Shown here piece by piece: positions 33,062-41,411 of a stretch of DNA of 64,000 bases. The position numbers were made by a program, and so were the translations under genes. This DNA comes from WVYX01 sp039586815 (GTDB taxonomy: Bacteria; Gemmatimonadota; Gemmatimonadetes; Gemmatimonadales; GWC2-71-9): NCBI GenBank assembly GCA_039586815.1, contig JBDHJR010000006.1, positions 45,750-109,749 of the forward strand, in the 5' to 3' direction. Within the stretch, counting starts at the first letter, position 1; each line of letters starts with the position of its first letter. The notes under the pieces are model-generated. The model saw only the letters and a program-made list of their open reading frames with translations, had not been told where the DNA came from and did not search any database.

Positions 33062-33415
33062 TCACGCCCTCCCGTAGCGGTCCTTCAGACGGACCACGTC
33101 GTCCAGCTCGGGGGTCGAGACCTCCAGCAGATCGGTGGACACGACGGCCTCCATCTGGTGCACCGTGCCCGGAGTGACGTGGTACGCTTCCCCCTCCTTC
33201 ATGGGCCGCTCCACCAGCTCGTCCTCGCCCTTCTCCTGCACGCGAAACACGATCTCGCCCTTGAGCACGAAGATCGTCTCGTCCTTGCGCTCGTGATACT
33301 GGAGGCTCAGCAGGTGTCCCGGCTCGATGTGCAGGATCTTGCCGACGTAGCGATCGGTCTTCGCCCAGATCAGCTCGTGTCCCCAGGGCTTCTCCACCCG
33401 GTACGGCGTCTCCAC
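33062..33415 (-). CDS. cupin, mannose-6-phosphate isomerase type II-like
   Basis: 117 residues forming one cupin. Motifs PWGHELIWA, IEPGHLLSLQYHERKDETIFVLKGE and the second cupin motif PGTVHQMEA match the C-terminal isomerase domain of type II phosphomannose isomerase/GMP proteins. Metal ligands His, Glu and His are visible. It is fused in many species to a mannose-1-P guanylyltransferase; here the two are separate but adjacent, suggesting a hexose-P interconversion plus activation pair. GTG start at 33415. Confidence 0.83.
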   Translation of the reverse strand: METPYRVEKPWGHELIWAKTDRYVGKILHIEPGHLLSLQYHERKDETIFVLKGEIVFRVQEKGEDELVERPMKEGEAYHVTPGTVHQMEAVVSTDLLEVSTPELDDVVRLKDRYGRA

Positions 33416-33428
33416 AGCCGCTCCTTGC

Positions 33429-34037
33429 TCAGAAAGTGAGATGTAACTTCAACGACGACGGTGTGGTAACGCAGGCTCGCACGCAGACCCCACACCCCAC
33501 ACACCCCTCAGCATACAGCACCGGCCGCCCGGCGTCATCGAGTCCGATGGCCTCCTCTCCCAGCGGGCAAACCCTGGCGCACACCCCGCACTCCACGTCC
33601 TGGAAGGCGATGCACCGCTCCGGGACGAGCTCGAGGGTCGCCATGCGGTAGCCGTCCCATAGCTGCTCGGGCAGCTCGAGCGCGTCGGTGGGACATGCCT
33701 TGGCGCACAGCATCTCGTTGCACACGGTGCACGGCTGCACCGCCGGATCGATCATGGGGGTGCCCACTGCGAGACCGGCTCCGGGCGGCGCCGTCACGAT
33801 GGCGTTGGCCGGGCAGACATCGATGCAATCGCCGCAGCGGGTGCACGCGGCGAGGAAGGCGACCTCATCCATGGCCCCCGGAGGTCGAAACACCGGGAGC
33901 GGAGCCACCCGACGCTCGGCCCGTCGCACAACCTCGTTCATGAGACGCCCAACGGTCTCGCGAAAGAAGGTGCGCCGGTCGCCTTCGCTGCCGGTCAGGA
34001 AGTCGGCGCCGAACTGGTCGTCACGCGGCGGTACCAT
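33429..34037 (-). CDS. polyferredoxin with four 4Fe-4S clusters (NapF/NapG-like)
   Basis: 202 residues. Four cysteine motifs in order: CTRCGDCIDVCP (about 66), CTVCNEMLCAKACP, CIAFQDVECGVCARVCP (an extended spacing) and CVGCGVCVRACV. This pattern is that of NapF/NapG/MauM ferredoxin-type proteins that accept or pass electrons around periplasmic or cytoplasmic nitrate reductase or oxidase systems. No signal peptide. The ATG at 34037 is preferred because the upstream frame has low-complexity Cys/His. It starts the minus-strand set with cupin and nucleotidyltransferase, whose connection is unclear. Confidence 0.83.
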   Translation of the reverse strand: MVPPRDDQFGADFLTGSEGDRRTFFRETVGRLMNEVVRRAERRVAPLPVFRPPGAMDEVAFLAACTRCGDCIDVCPANAIVTAPPGAGLAVGTPMIDPAVQPCTVCNEMLCAKACPTDALELPEQLWDGYRMATLELVPERCIAFQDVECGVCARVCPLGEEAIGLDDAGRPVLYAEGCVGCGVCVRACVTTPSSLKLHLTF

Positions 34038-34315
34038 GCGCCCTAAGGTATGAGCCCGCCCAGCAGGGCGGCAGGGCCCGATGTGAGCAAGCGCACAGCC
34101 ACCGTCGTGGCACCGCAGGCACGTTGCCGTTGGTGGCGACACCCTCTCCATACGCCACCGACCCGACAGTGGCGGCAGGTGGCTTGAGAGGATGGTGTCA
34201 TACGGAAATACCGGAGTCCGGGAGCGCCCGCCTGGCGCCGGAGCCCGACCCGGCCCTAGCGAAGCTCCCGCAGTGCCAATAACTTAGCTGCCCTTCAACC
34301 GACGGCATTGCGCCC

Positions 34316-36622
34316 ATGCGTCGGACAGGCGGAACGTGGCTGCACGTTCAGCAGCCCGCCCTCAACGTGCTGAGGGCGGGCCTCTTGCTCTCTTGCCTTC
34401 CGGTCGCCTTGGCCAGCTGCAGGCTCGATGACCTGGTTACGTCCCCTGGGGACCCCACGGTAGAGCTGCAGCTGTCCCGGACGATCGTGGGGGTGGCGGA
34501 CTCTGCCCTGCTCACGGCCACGGTACTGGTCGATGGGGAAGCTCAGGACGGGGTGCCGCTGTCGTGGCGCACGGGCGACAGCGCCATCGCGACGGTGACG
34601 CCGGCGGGGCTGGCCCAGGGCCGCACAAGGGGCAAGGTGGTCGTCACGGCCCAGGTCCAGGGGGGCGCCGTCTCCAGCATGGATGTGGCAGCCTCCGACA
34701 CACTCTGGGTGGTCGCCGCCACGCTGGCCCTGACGCCTGCGGACACCACGCTCACCAGTGCGGGCGACACGCTGTGCCTCGAGTACGAGATTCGCGATGC
34801 CGGTGGAACAGCGCTCACGGGAGGGGCTCCGAGCTTCGCATTGATGGAAGACCCCGATTCGACCGTGTCGCTCACCCAATCGGGCGCCTGTGTGGTGGCC
34901 CGGGGGAGCGGGCGGGAAGCCATGGTTCAGGCGACCGTGGACACGGCGACCGCCAGCGCGACGATCAGCGTGCTGCAGACCATCACGGCGCTCGAGATCG
35001 AGCCGGATAGCGTGGAGCTGCTGAGCCTCGGTGCCACGGAGCAGCTCACGGCCGAAGCCACCGACCGCCGCGGCAACGCCGCGCCGGCCACCTTCGTCAC
35101 CTGGACGTCGAGCGACACCAACGTGGCCGTGGTGGACTCCGCGGGGGAGGTGACCGCTCGCGGTGCCGGCGAAGCGCTCGTGTACGGGGCGTCGGACGGA
35201 CTGAGCGACAGCACGGTGGTGAGCGTGACACCGCCCGAGCTGAGCGTCGCCCCCACCTCGGTGAGCGCCTCGGCGAAGGTGGGAAGCACCGCGTTGCACA
35301 CGGCAGACCTCACGATAGACAACGCGGGCACCGGCTCGCCTCCCTGGTCGGGTACCAAGTCCAGCGGTTGGCTGAGCATGTCCAGGACAGGCGGTGGAAT
35401 GCCCGACAACGTACAGCTCAGCCTCGACCCGGCTGGGCTCGCCGAGGGTACTCACCACGACACGGTCGTCATCACGGTGTCCGGTGCGAGCGGCAGCCCG
35501 GCGGAGATTCCGGTGACCTTCGAGCTTCTGCCCTGCAGCGTGACGGGCATCGCGCCGGACGTCACGCTGGGTGGCGTCCTCTCGACCGGCGACTGCGGGG
35601 CGCCGCACCGAGCCGGCAGCTTCGCCCGGGTCTACTCGATCACGGGAGGGTGGGGAGATACGGTCTCGCTACGCCTCGACGGTGACTTCGACGCATATCT
35701 GCTGGTGCTCGACGGAAGCGGCACGGTACTGGCCGAGAACGACGAATGTGCAGGCAACCCCGTGCGCGGGCCGGCCTGCATTGAGGAGTTCGCCCTGCCG
35801 ACGGCCGGCACCTACCGGATAGAGGCCACGAGCTTCGACGCGGCAGCAACCGGCAACTTCTCACTGCGCGCCACAATCCCGACGGCACCCGATGCACCGC
35901 AGGTGCTGGGCCAGTTCCGCAGCGACGGGATCACCCCGATCTCCCTGGGCGCGGCGACCGGCCAGACGACCGTGGTCTTCGAGGCCACGCTGAGCGACAG
36001 TGATCCCGCGGACAGCCTCCGGCTCGAGGTCGAGGTCCAGCCGCTGGGCGGGGCATTCACCGGCACGCCTACCGCCACGAGCGCGGTCACGACCAGCGGG
36101 AGCAGCGCCACGGTATCGGTCTCGGGCCTGGCAGACAACGCGAGCTTTCACTGGCAGGCCCGCGCCGTGGACCAAACCGGTCGCGCCGGACCCTGGACGT
36201 CGTACGGCGGCAACGGAGAAGGAGAAGCCGACTTCCACGTCGACGTCGCTCCCCAGGATCCCATCACGCCGGCCAACGCCGGCCAGTTCAAGGTCGGCGG
36301 AGCACCCATCGACACGAGCGGGACCACCGACGAAGCCACCGTGATCTTCCAGGCGTTGCTCACCGACCCCGACCCGGCCGACTCCCTGCGGCTCGAGGTT
36401 GAGGTGCAGCCGGTGGGCACCGCGTTCACCAACTCGCCCACCGCCACGGGCGCCAGCGTCGCCCGGGGCACTCTGGGGCAGGTGGCCGTACCCGGACTGC
36501 TCGACAACACCGACTACCACTGGCAGGTGCGCGCCCGCGACCGCACGGGCCGCTTCAGCCTGTGGATCAGCTTCGGCGGCAATCCCGAGACCGCGGTGGA
36601 CTTCCGCGTGGAGATTCCCTGA
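34316..36622 (+). CDS. large surface lipoprotein with Ig-like and fibronectin-like repeats
   Basis: 768 residues. Lipobox LASC near residue 33 after a hydrophobic stretch (LLLSCLPVALA). Then Big_2-type Ig-like domains (residues about 45-300: TVLVDGEAQDGVPLSW, TLALTPADTTLTSAGD, WTSSDTNVAVVDSAGEVTARGAG), a DUF4397-free linker, a pre-peptidase-like C-terminal region (about 400-520: GDTVSLRLDGDFDAYLLVLDGSG), and two tandem fibronectin-type repeats (about 530-765). ATG at 34316 has no clear ribosome site; GTG 34367 is an alternative. Its TGA overlaps the kinase ATG (TGATG), so it is encoded with a kinase. Probably an outer-membrane or surface protein; ligand unknown. Confidence 0.72.
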   Translation: MRRTGGTWLHVQQPALNVLRAGLLLSCLPVALASCRLDDLVTSPGDPTVELQLSRTIVGVADSALLTATVLVDGEAQDGVPLSWRTGDSAIATVTPAGLAQGRTRGKVVVTAQVQGGAVSSMDVAASDTLWVVAATLALTPADTTLTSAGDTLCLEYEIRDAGGTALTGGAPSFALMEDPDSTVSLTQSGACVVARGSGREAMVQATVDTATASATISVLQTITALEIEPDSVELLSLGATEQLTAEATDRRGNAAPATFVTWTSSDTNVAVVDSAGEVTARGAGEALVYGASDGLSDSTVVSVTPPELSVAPTSVSASAKVGSTALHTADLTIDNAGTGSPPWSGTKSSGWLSMSRTGGGMPDNVQLSLDPAGLAEGTHHDTVVITVSGASGSPAEIPVTFELLPCSVTGIAPDVTLGGVLSTGDCGAPHRAGSFARVYSITGGWGDTVSLRLDGDFDAYLLVLDGSGTVLAENDECAGNPVRGPACIEEFALPTAGTYRIEATSFDAAATGNFSLRATIPTAPDAPQVLGQFRSDGITPISLGAATGQTTVVFEATLSDSDPADSLRLEVEVQPLGGAFTGTPTATSAVTTSGSSATVSVSGLADNASFHWQARAVDQTGRAGPWTSYGGNGEGEADFHVDVAPQDPITPANAGQFKVGGAPIDTSGTTDEATVIFQALLTDPDPADSLRLEVEVQPVGTAFTNSPTATGASVARGTLGQVAVPGLLDNTDYHWQVRARDRTGRFSLWISFGGNPETAVDFRVEIP
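34354..34381 (+). promoter_or_regulatory. terminator-like hairpin inside the gene start (possible attenuator)
   Basis: An 11-bp perfect inverted repeat (GCCCGCCCTCA at 34354-34364, TGAGGGCGGGC at 34371-34381) with a 6-base loop lies 38 bases into the lipoprotein gene and is followed by CTCTTGCTCTCTT. No plus-strand gene lies upstream for it to terminate. It looks like an intrinsic terminator or an RNA hairpin that could attenuate the operon. Confidence 0.45.
35912..36619 (+). repeat. tandem duplication of a fibronectin-like domain
   Basis: Two copies of about 335 bases (starting 35912 and 36284) lie inside the large lipoprotein gene. They share the cores DPADSLRLEVEVQP, FTGTPTA/FTNSPTA, and HWQARAVDQTGR/HWQVRARDRTGR, with DNA divergence mainly at third positions. 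This is an internal domain duplication. Confidence 0.7.
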
Positions 36623-38160
36623 TGCCCGACGCGCCCAAGAAGCAGCGCCGCTGGACGAGAGAGGGCGCTACTCTCTGCCCCACCTGCCGCACGGGGGAGA
36701 TCCTGCCGCACTCCATGGAGTGCAACCACTGTCACCAGCCGATGACGAGAGCCGAGCCTCCCGAGCCGCCGGCGGCAGAGGAAGTCGAGCGCAACGTACG
36801 CAGGCACCTCGGCGCCAACTACCAGCTCGACGGTCTGTTGGGTCGGGGCGGCATGTCACTCGTCTATCTGGCGCGGGAGAAGGAGCTGCACCGGCCCGTC
36901 GCCCTCAAGGTTCTGCCCCTCCAGCTCGTGCTGGGAACAGCCGCCGCCGAGCGCTTCAGCCGTGAGGCGAAGATCGCGGCCTCGCTCGACCAGCACCACA
37001 TCGTCCCGATCTACCGCGTCGGGACCACGTCCAGCTTCCTGTGGTACACGATGAAGTACGTGAAGGGACGCTCCCTCGCGGAAGTGCTTGAGAGCCATGG
37101 CACGCTCGAGCTGGACGCGACGCTCGACATCATGGCACAGGTAGCCAGCGCGCTACACTACGCGCACCGCCGCGGCATCGTGCACCGCGACATCAAGCCC
37201 GAGAACGTGCTGATCGATGAGGACGGCTGGGTGTGGGTGTGCGACTTCGGCGTGGCCAAGGCGTTCGGCGCGATCCCGCTCACCAACACCGGCACCACGC
37301 TCGGCACGCCGAGCTACATGTCGCCCGAGCAGTGCTACGGCCAGAGCGTAGATGGACGCTCGGACCAGTACTCGCTGGCGGCGCTCACCTATCGCTGTCT
37401 CGCAGGGCAGACGCCCTTCGTCGCGAACTCGCTGGGACTCATGATCCGCAAGCAGTGCCTCGAGTCTCCCAGGGAGCTGATCGAGTTGCGATCGGACCTG
37501 CCGCCCCGAGTCTCGAGCGCGGTGCGCCGCGCGCTGAACAAGAAGCCGGAAGACCGCTACCCTGACATCGTGCAGTTCATCGAGGCGCTGGGCGGGCGCG
37601 TCTCCGTGCGGACCACGAATCCGTCGCTGCAGGAACTCACGCAGCCGACCCCGCTCCCGGCCGATTCGCCGCCACGCGAGCCGCCGCGGCGCTGGCGCAG
37701 GCCGCGCGCGCGCCTGGTTGCGGCGTTCGTCGCACCGCTGGCCGTGGCCGGAGTCGTGCTGTGGCCTTACCCGGATACGGTGCGGCAGGAAGCGCCGGGC
37801 AGCGGGGACGGACCACCGGTGGCCGCGGAATCGCCACTGACCCTCACGGACGCGGGTGAGCCGACTCGGGACGAGCCGGCCCCGCAGCAGAGCCCCCGGC
37901 AGCGCTCCGCCGATCGGGCGACGCCGGCGGCGGCAAACGAGCCGGCGCGCCTCTGGGTCCAGTCGGAGCAGTGGGGCTACGTGTACCTCGACGGGCGCCA
38001 GCTCCAGATGACGCCCGTCCTCGACTTCCCGATTCCCGCCGGCACCCACACGGTGCGCATCGTGCGCGACGGCTTCGAGCCGTTCGAGCAGGTGATAGTG
38101 GCCGAGCCGGGGCAGTCGATTCGTCTCACTGGAATCGCCCTGCGGGAGCAGCAGCCGTAA
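36622..38160 (+). CDS. membrane Ser/Thr protein kinase with zinc ribbon and PEGA domain (copy 1)
   Basis: 512 residues. N-terminal zinc ribbon CPTC (19-22) and CNHC (34-37); kinase domain about 68-325 with glycine loop GRGGMS (74-79), Lys96 in VALKVL, HRDIKPEN (188-195), DFG (208-210), YMSPEQ and DGRSDQYSLA; so it is probably catalytically active. A Pro-rich basic linker leads to one TM helix (365-381) and a Pro/Gly-rich extracytoplasmic stretch that ends in a PEGA domain (442-510: GYVYLDGRQL, PIPAGTHTVRIVRDGFEPF). The kinase lies inside the cell, the PEGA outside. It is coupled to the lipoprotein upstream (TGATG) and the secreted partner immediately downstream. Confidence 0.88.
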   Translation: MPDAPKKQRRWTREGATLCPTCRTGEILPHSMECNHCHQPMTRAEPPEPPAAEEVERNVRRHLGANYQLDGLLGRGGMSLVYLAREKELHRPVALKVLPLQLVLGTAAAERFSREAKIAASLDQHHIVPIYRVGTTSSFLWYTMKYVKGRSLAEVLESHGTLELDATLDIMAQVASALHYAHRRGIVHRDIKPENVLIDEDGWVWVCDFGVAKAFGAIPLTNTGTTLGTPSYMSPEQCYGQSVDGRSDQYSLAALTYRCLAGQTPFVANSLGLMIRKQCLESPRELIELRSDLPPRVSSAVRRALNKKPEDRYPDIVQFIEALGGRVSVRTTNPSLQELTQPTPLPADSPPREPPRRWRRPRARLVAAFVAPLAVAGVVLWPYPDTVRQEAPGSGDGPPVAAESPLTLTDAGEPTRDEPAPQQSPRQRSADRATPAAANEPARLWVQSEQWGYVYLDGRQLQMTPVLDFPIPAGTHTVRIVRDGFEPFEQVIVAEPGQSIRLTGIALREQQP

Positions 38161-39213
38161 GTGCCACACCGCGCAATCGTCTGCCTGGCACTCGTACTTG
38201 CAGTCGCCGCTCCGAGTGCCCGCGGGCAGACCGCCACCGAGCAGCTGCAGTACGGCATAGAGGCGTATCGCAACCTGGAGCTGGAGGCGGCAGTCGGCTT
38301 CCTGCGCCGCGCCCTAGCAGCGGCCCCTGAGGGTGGGCTCTCCACCAGCGAGCGCACCAGCGCGCTGAGTTACCTGGGCGCAGCCGAGTTCTTCAGCGGC
38401 AGGCGCGACTCAGCCTCAGCCGCCTTCCGCCGCCTGGTCACCCTCGAGCCGCGCCACCGGCCGGACTCCGTGGTCTTCCCCCCGCAGGTGCTTCAGCTGT
38501 ACGACGACGTGCGGCGCGGCACGCGAGTGGTCACGGCCGTCGCCCCGGCCGACACGGCGATCGTGCTGGGGCGCGACACCTTCACAGTACAATTGTACGC
38601 CGCCACCTACCACTGGATTCGCGCACAGCTAATCCGCGACGACGGCTCCATAATGCGTCCGCTGTACGACGGCGAGGTGGGCGACAGCCTGTTGCTGCAC
38701 TGGGACGGGCTGGACGACTCCGGCGCCCCGGCGGCGGGGCGCTACACCCTGCTGGTCGAGTCGCTGGCGCCGAGCGGCGGTGTCGAGCGCATCGTGCACT
38801 TCCCGGTCGAGGTGGAGGTGGTGCGCCTCGACACGGTGCCGCACCCGCCGCCGCCTCCCGACTCGCTGCTCCTGCCCGAGCGGCAGCCGGCCGGCCCGGC
38901 GTTGCGCAGCCTCACCGCGGGCCTGGCCCTGGGCGGCCTTGCGATCGCCCTTCCCTCGCTGGCGGGCTCGAGCGCCGAAGCCTCCGACGCGCGCTTCGCG
39001 GTGGGCGGAGCGATCACGCTGGCGGGGGTGATCGGGTTCTTCAAACAGAAGCCGGGCCGTGCGCTCCCCGACAACATCACCGCCAACCAGCATTTGATTA
39101 GCCAGTGGCGCGATCGGCGCGACACGGTGGTGCGGGAGAACGACGCGCGACGCGACGCGCGTCTGCGGATCCGGACCGGCCCCACCGTGCGAGAGGATCT
39201 CGAGAGGCCATGA
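38161..39213 (+). CDS. secreted TPR/Ig-like partner of the kinase (copy 1)
   Basis: 350 residues with signal peptide (LALVLAVAAPSARGQ). First third resembles tetratricopeptide helices (LQYGIEAYRNLELEAAVGFLRRAL; SYLGAAEFFSGRRDSASAAFRRL), then a FlgD/Ig-like strand domain (DSLLLHWDGLDDSGAPAAGRYTLLVE, about 175-205), a proline-rich DSLLLPE link, two hydrophobic Gly/Ala-rich segments (LTAGLALGGLAIALPSL; FAVGGAITLAGVIGFF) and a conserved KPGRALPDN…W.DRRD tail. GTG start at 38161 follows the kinase stop with no gap. Paralogue of the product of 41408-42460. Function unknown; it probably acts with the PEGA domain in the periplasm. Confidence 0.75.
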   Translation: MPHRAIVCLALVLAVAAPSARGQTATEQLQYGIEAYRNLELEAAVGFLRRALAAAPEGGLSTSERTSALSYLGAAEFFSGRRDSASAAFRRLVTLEPRHRPDSVVFPPQVLQLYDDVRRGTRVVTAVAPADTAIVLGRDTFTVQLYAATYHWIRAQLIRDDGSIMRPLYDGEVGDSLLLHWDGLDDSGAPAAGRYTLLVESLAPSGGVERIVHFPVEVEVVRLDTVPHPPPPPDSLLLPERQPAGPALRSLTAGLALGGLAIALPSLAGSSAEASDARFAVGGAITLAGVIGFFKQKPGRALPDNITANQHLISQWRDRRDTVVRENDARRDARLRIRTGPTVREDLERP

Positions 39214-39848
39214 GGCGCACCCTGCTCGTGCTGCTGTCGCTCGCGCCCGCCGGGTTGCAGGCCCAGGCGCCGCTCCGCTTCGCGGCGGGGGCCACGGCCA
39301 TGCAGTACCGGGTGCACAGCGAGCTGAACGGCGAGACCGAGTCCCTGAGCGCGCCCGGCTTCGGCATCGAGGGCCTCGTCTCGTCGGGGCGGGTAGCACT
39401 CGAGGGACGCTACGTGCAGGCCGACCTCGACCCCAACACCGCCGGAGCGCTCGCCCGTGACGCGGCCGAGGGACACCTGCTCCTGGCCGTGCGAGCGACT
39501 CCCTGGCTCACCCTGGCGACCGGTCCGCTGTCGCGCAGCTATGAGACCACCCTGGGGAGCCAGCGCTGGGTGCTGTGGACCGTGCGCGCACGGGGAGCGC
39601 CGGTCCTGGTGCCCAACCTGGTGCGCGGCTACGCCGAGCTGTGGGGCGCCCTACCGCTCGACTTGAGCGTACCCGAGAGCTGGAACAGCGGCTGGGGCGG
39701 CGACGTGGGGCTGACGCTGGCGTTGCCGCGCCTCCCGGTGTGGCTCCGTCTCGGCTACCGCTTCGAGCAGTATCGGCTGGGCGACGGAACTCGACGCGAG
39801 ACGATCGACGGCGCCACGCTGAGCCTCGGGGCCGGACGGCTCTGGTAG
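39210..39848 (+). CDS. small outer-membrane barrel-like protein
   Basis: 212 residues, ATG at 39210 overlapping the previous stop (ATGA). Signal peptide MRRTLLVLLSLAPAGLQAQ. The mature part shows alternating strands typical of beta-barrels: LRFAAGATAMQYRVHSE, GIEGLVSSGRVALEGRYVQ, LLLAVRATPWLTLATG, VWLRLGYRFEQYRLGDG, and ends ATLSLGAGRLW with a terminal aromatic residue. It closes the first kinase module. Not present after the second kinase module, so module 1 has an extra outer-membrane member. Confidence 0.7.
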   Translation: MRRTLLVLLSLAPAGLQAQAPLRFAAGATAMQYRVHSELNGETESLSAPGFGIEGLVSSGRVALEGRYVQADLDPNTAGALARDAAEGHLLLAVRATPWLTLATGPLSRSYETTLGSQRWVLWTVRARGAPVLVPNLVRGYAELWGALPLDLSVPESWNSGWGGDVGLTLALPRLPVWLRLGYRFEQYRLGDGTRRETIDGATLSLGAGRLW

Positions 39849-39968
39849 CCGTCCGCGCCTCGGCGACCCCTCCGATCCTTCCCGCCCGGTCTCACGGCAT
39901 GCTGGCGCCGAATGCTGCAGATTTGTAAATAGAATCGATGTGCAGCGGCGGAGCGTAGTGATACTGAC

Positions 39969-41411
39969 GTGAGCCACCCGCGATTGATCTGCCCCAAGTG
40001 CGGCGCGGCCGAAATCCTCGAGGACACGGGGACGTGTCCTGCGTGCGGCTACTCGGCCGCACACGACAGCACCGACTCCGAGGGCATTCCTCCCGTCATG
40101 GAGGCCGGCATCCGGCGGGAGCTGGAGCACGAGTTCCGCATCGAGCGCGTGCTGGGCCGCGGGGGGATGTCCGTCGTGTACCTGGCGCGCGAGCTGGACC
40201 TCAACCGCCTCGTCGCCATCAAGGTGCTCCCCCTCCAGTTGCAGATGGGTCCGGACGCCGCCGACCGATTCAAGCGCGAAGCCAAGATCGCGGCCTCCCT
40301 CGACCACCCCCACATCGTGCCGATTCACCGGGTCGGGACCACCGCAACCTTCATGTGGTACTCGATGAAGTGGGTGAAGGGCCGCTCCCTGCGGGACGTC
40401 ATCAAGGAAACGGGGCCGATGAACCTGGACGACGTGCTCCGGATCATCGAGCCCGTGGCCGGGGCCCTGGACCACGCACACCGTCGCGGCATCGTGCACC
40501 GGGACGTGAAGCCGGAAAACGTGCTGATCGACGAGGTCGGCTGGGTCACGGTGTGCGACTTCGGCATCGCCAAGGCGTTCGGCTCGGTACCGCTCACGCA
40601 GACGGGGGGCACGCTGGGAACGCCGGCGTACATGTCCACAGAACAGTGCTACGGCCAGGCGCTGGACGGCCGCTCGGACCAGTATTCGCTGGCGGTGCTC
40701 ACCTACGAGTCACTGGCGGGTGTGCTTCCGTTCCAGTCGGACTCGTTGGGCGACATCGTGCGGCAGCACTGCATGGAGCCCCCGCCGCGCATCACGGCGG
40801 TGCGAGCGGACCTGCCCGAGTCGGTATCGCACGCGATCCTCACCGCCATGAGCAAGCAGCCCAACGATCGCTTCGAGAGCGTGCTCGACTTCGTGCAGGC
40901 CCTGGGCGCTCCGCCGGCGCGCGCCACGCCCAGCTTCGCCACGGTGCCGACGCAGGAAAGTCTCGCCACCGCTCCGACGGAGCCGGTGAGCACGCCCACC
41001 GCCCGCTTCGCCAAGCGCTACGGCCCCGCCATGTTCGGTGCGGCGCTGATGCTGGCGGTGTTCATCACGGTGCTGGTAACCCGCCCCGACAGAGCCGTGC
41101 AGGAGAACACGCCTGCGGCCCCCGCCTTGGGGGCAACTGCGGAGTCCACGGTGACACGGGACACGGCGCTACTCGAGCCCGGACCGCAGTCTGGGGTCCT
41201 CTTCGTGGCTTCGAACCCCTGGGGGCACGTGTACGTGGACGGCGAGCGGGTGGGCGAGACGCCGCTTGCCAGCTACCCCCTGGAGCCGGGTCGCCACGAG
41301 CTGAGCGTCGAGCGTGAGGGCTTCGAGCCCTTCCGCCAAGTGCTCGAGGTGACGGCTGGCCAGGAGGTCCGCTTGACCGGGATCGTGTTGAACAGACGGA
41401 ACGCGCCGTGA
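39969..41411 (+). CDS. membrane Ser/Thr protein kinase with zinc ribbon and PEGA domain (copy 2)
   Basis: 480 residues, same layout as the kinase at 36622: zinc ribbon CPKC (8-11) and CPAC (23-26), GRGGMS loop at 63, Lys85 in VAIKVL, HRDVKPEN (177-184), DFG (197-199), YMSTEQ, DGRSDQYSLA; then TM helix (352-370) and PEGA domain (410-476: GHVYVDGERVGETPLASYPLEPGRH split by LSVEREGFEPF). All catalytic residues kept. GTG start at 39969; 120 bases of intergenic DNA precede it, so it could have its own promoter. It overlaps the partner gene by four bases (GTGA). Confidence 0.88.
   Translation: MSHPRLICPKCGAAEILEDTGTCPACGYSAAHDSTDSEGIPPVMEAGIRRELEHEFRIERVLGRGGMSVVYLARELDLNRLVAIKVLPLQLQMGPDAADRFKREAKIAASLDHPHIVPIHRVGTTATFMWYSMKWVKGRSLRDVIKETGPMNLDDVLRIIEPVAGALDHAHRRGIVHRDVKPENVLIDEVGWVTVCDFGIAKAFGSVPLTQTGGTLGTPAYMSTEQCYGQALDGRSDQYSLAVLTYESLAGVLPFQSDSLGDIVRQHCMEPPPRITAVRADLPESVSHAILTAMSKQPNDRFESVLDFVQALGAPPARATPSFATVPTQESLATAPTEPVSTPTARFAKRYGPAMFGAALMLAVFITVLVTRPDRAVQENTPAAPALGATAESTVTRDTALLEPGPQSGVLFVASNPWGHVYVDGERVGETPLASYPLEPGRHELSVEREGFEPFRQVLEVTAGQEVRLTGIVLNRRNAP

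Noticed and set aside
34295..35608. 437-codon minus-strand open frame
   Set aside because: Antisense to the Ig-like lipoprotein; composition is a shadow (Arg/Gly/His-rich).
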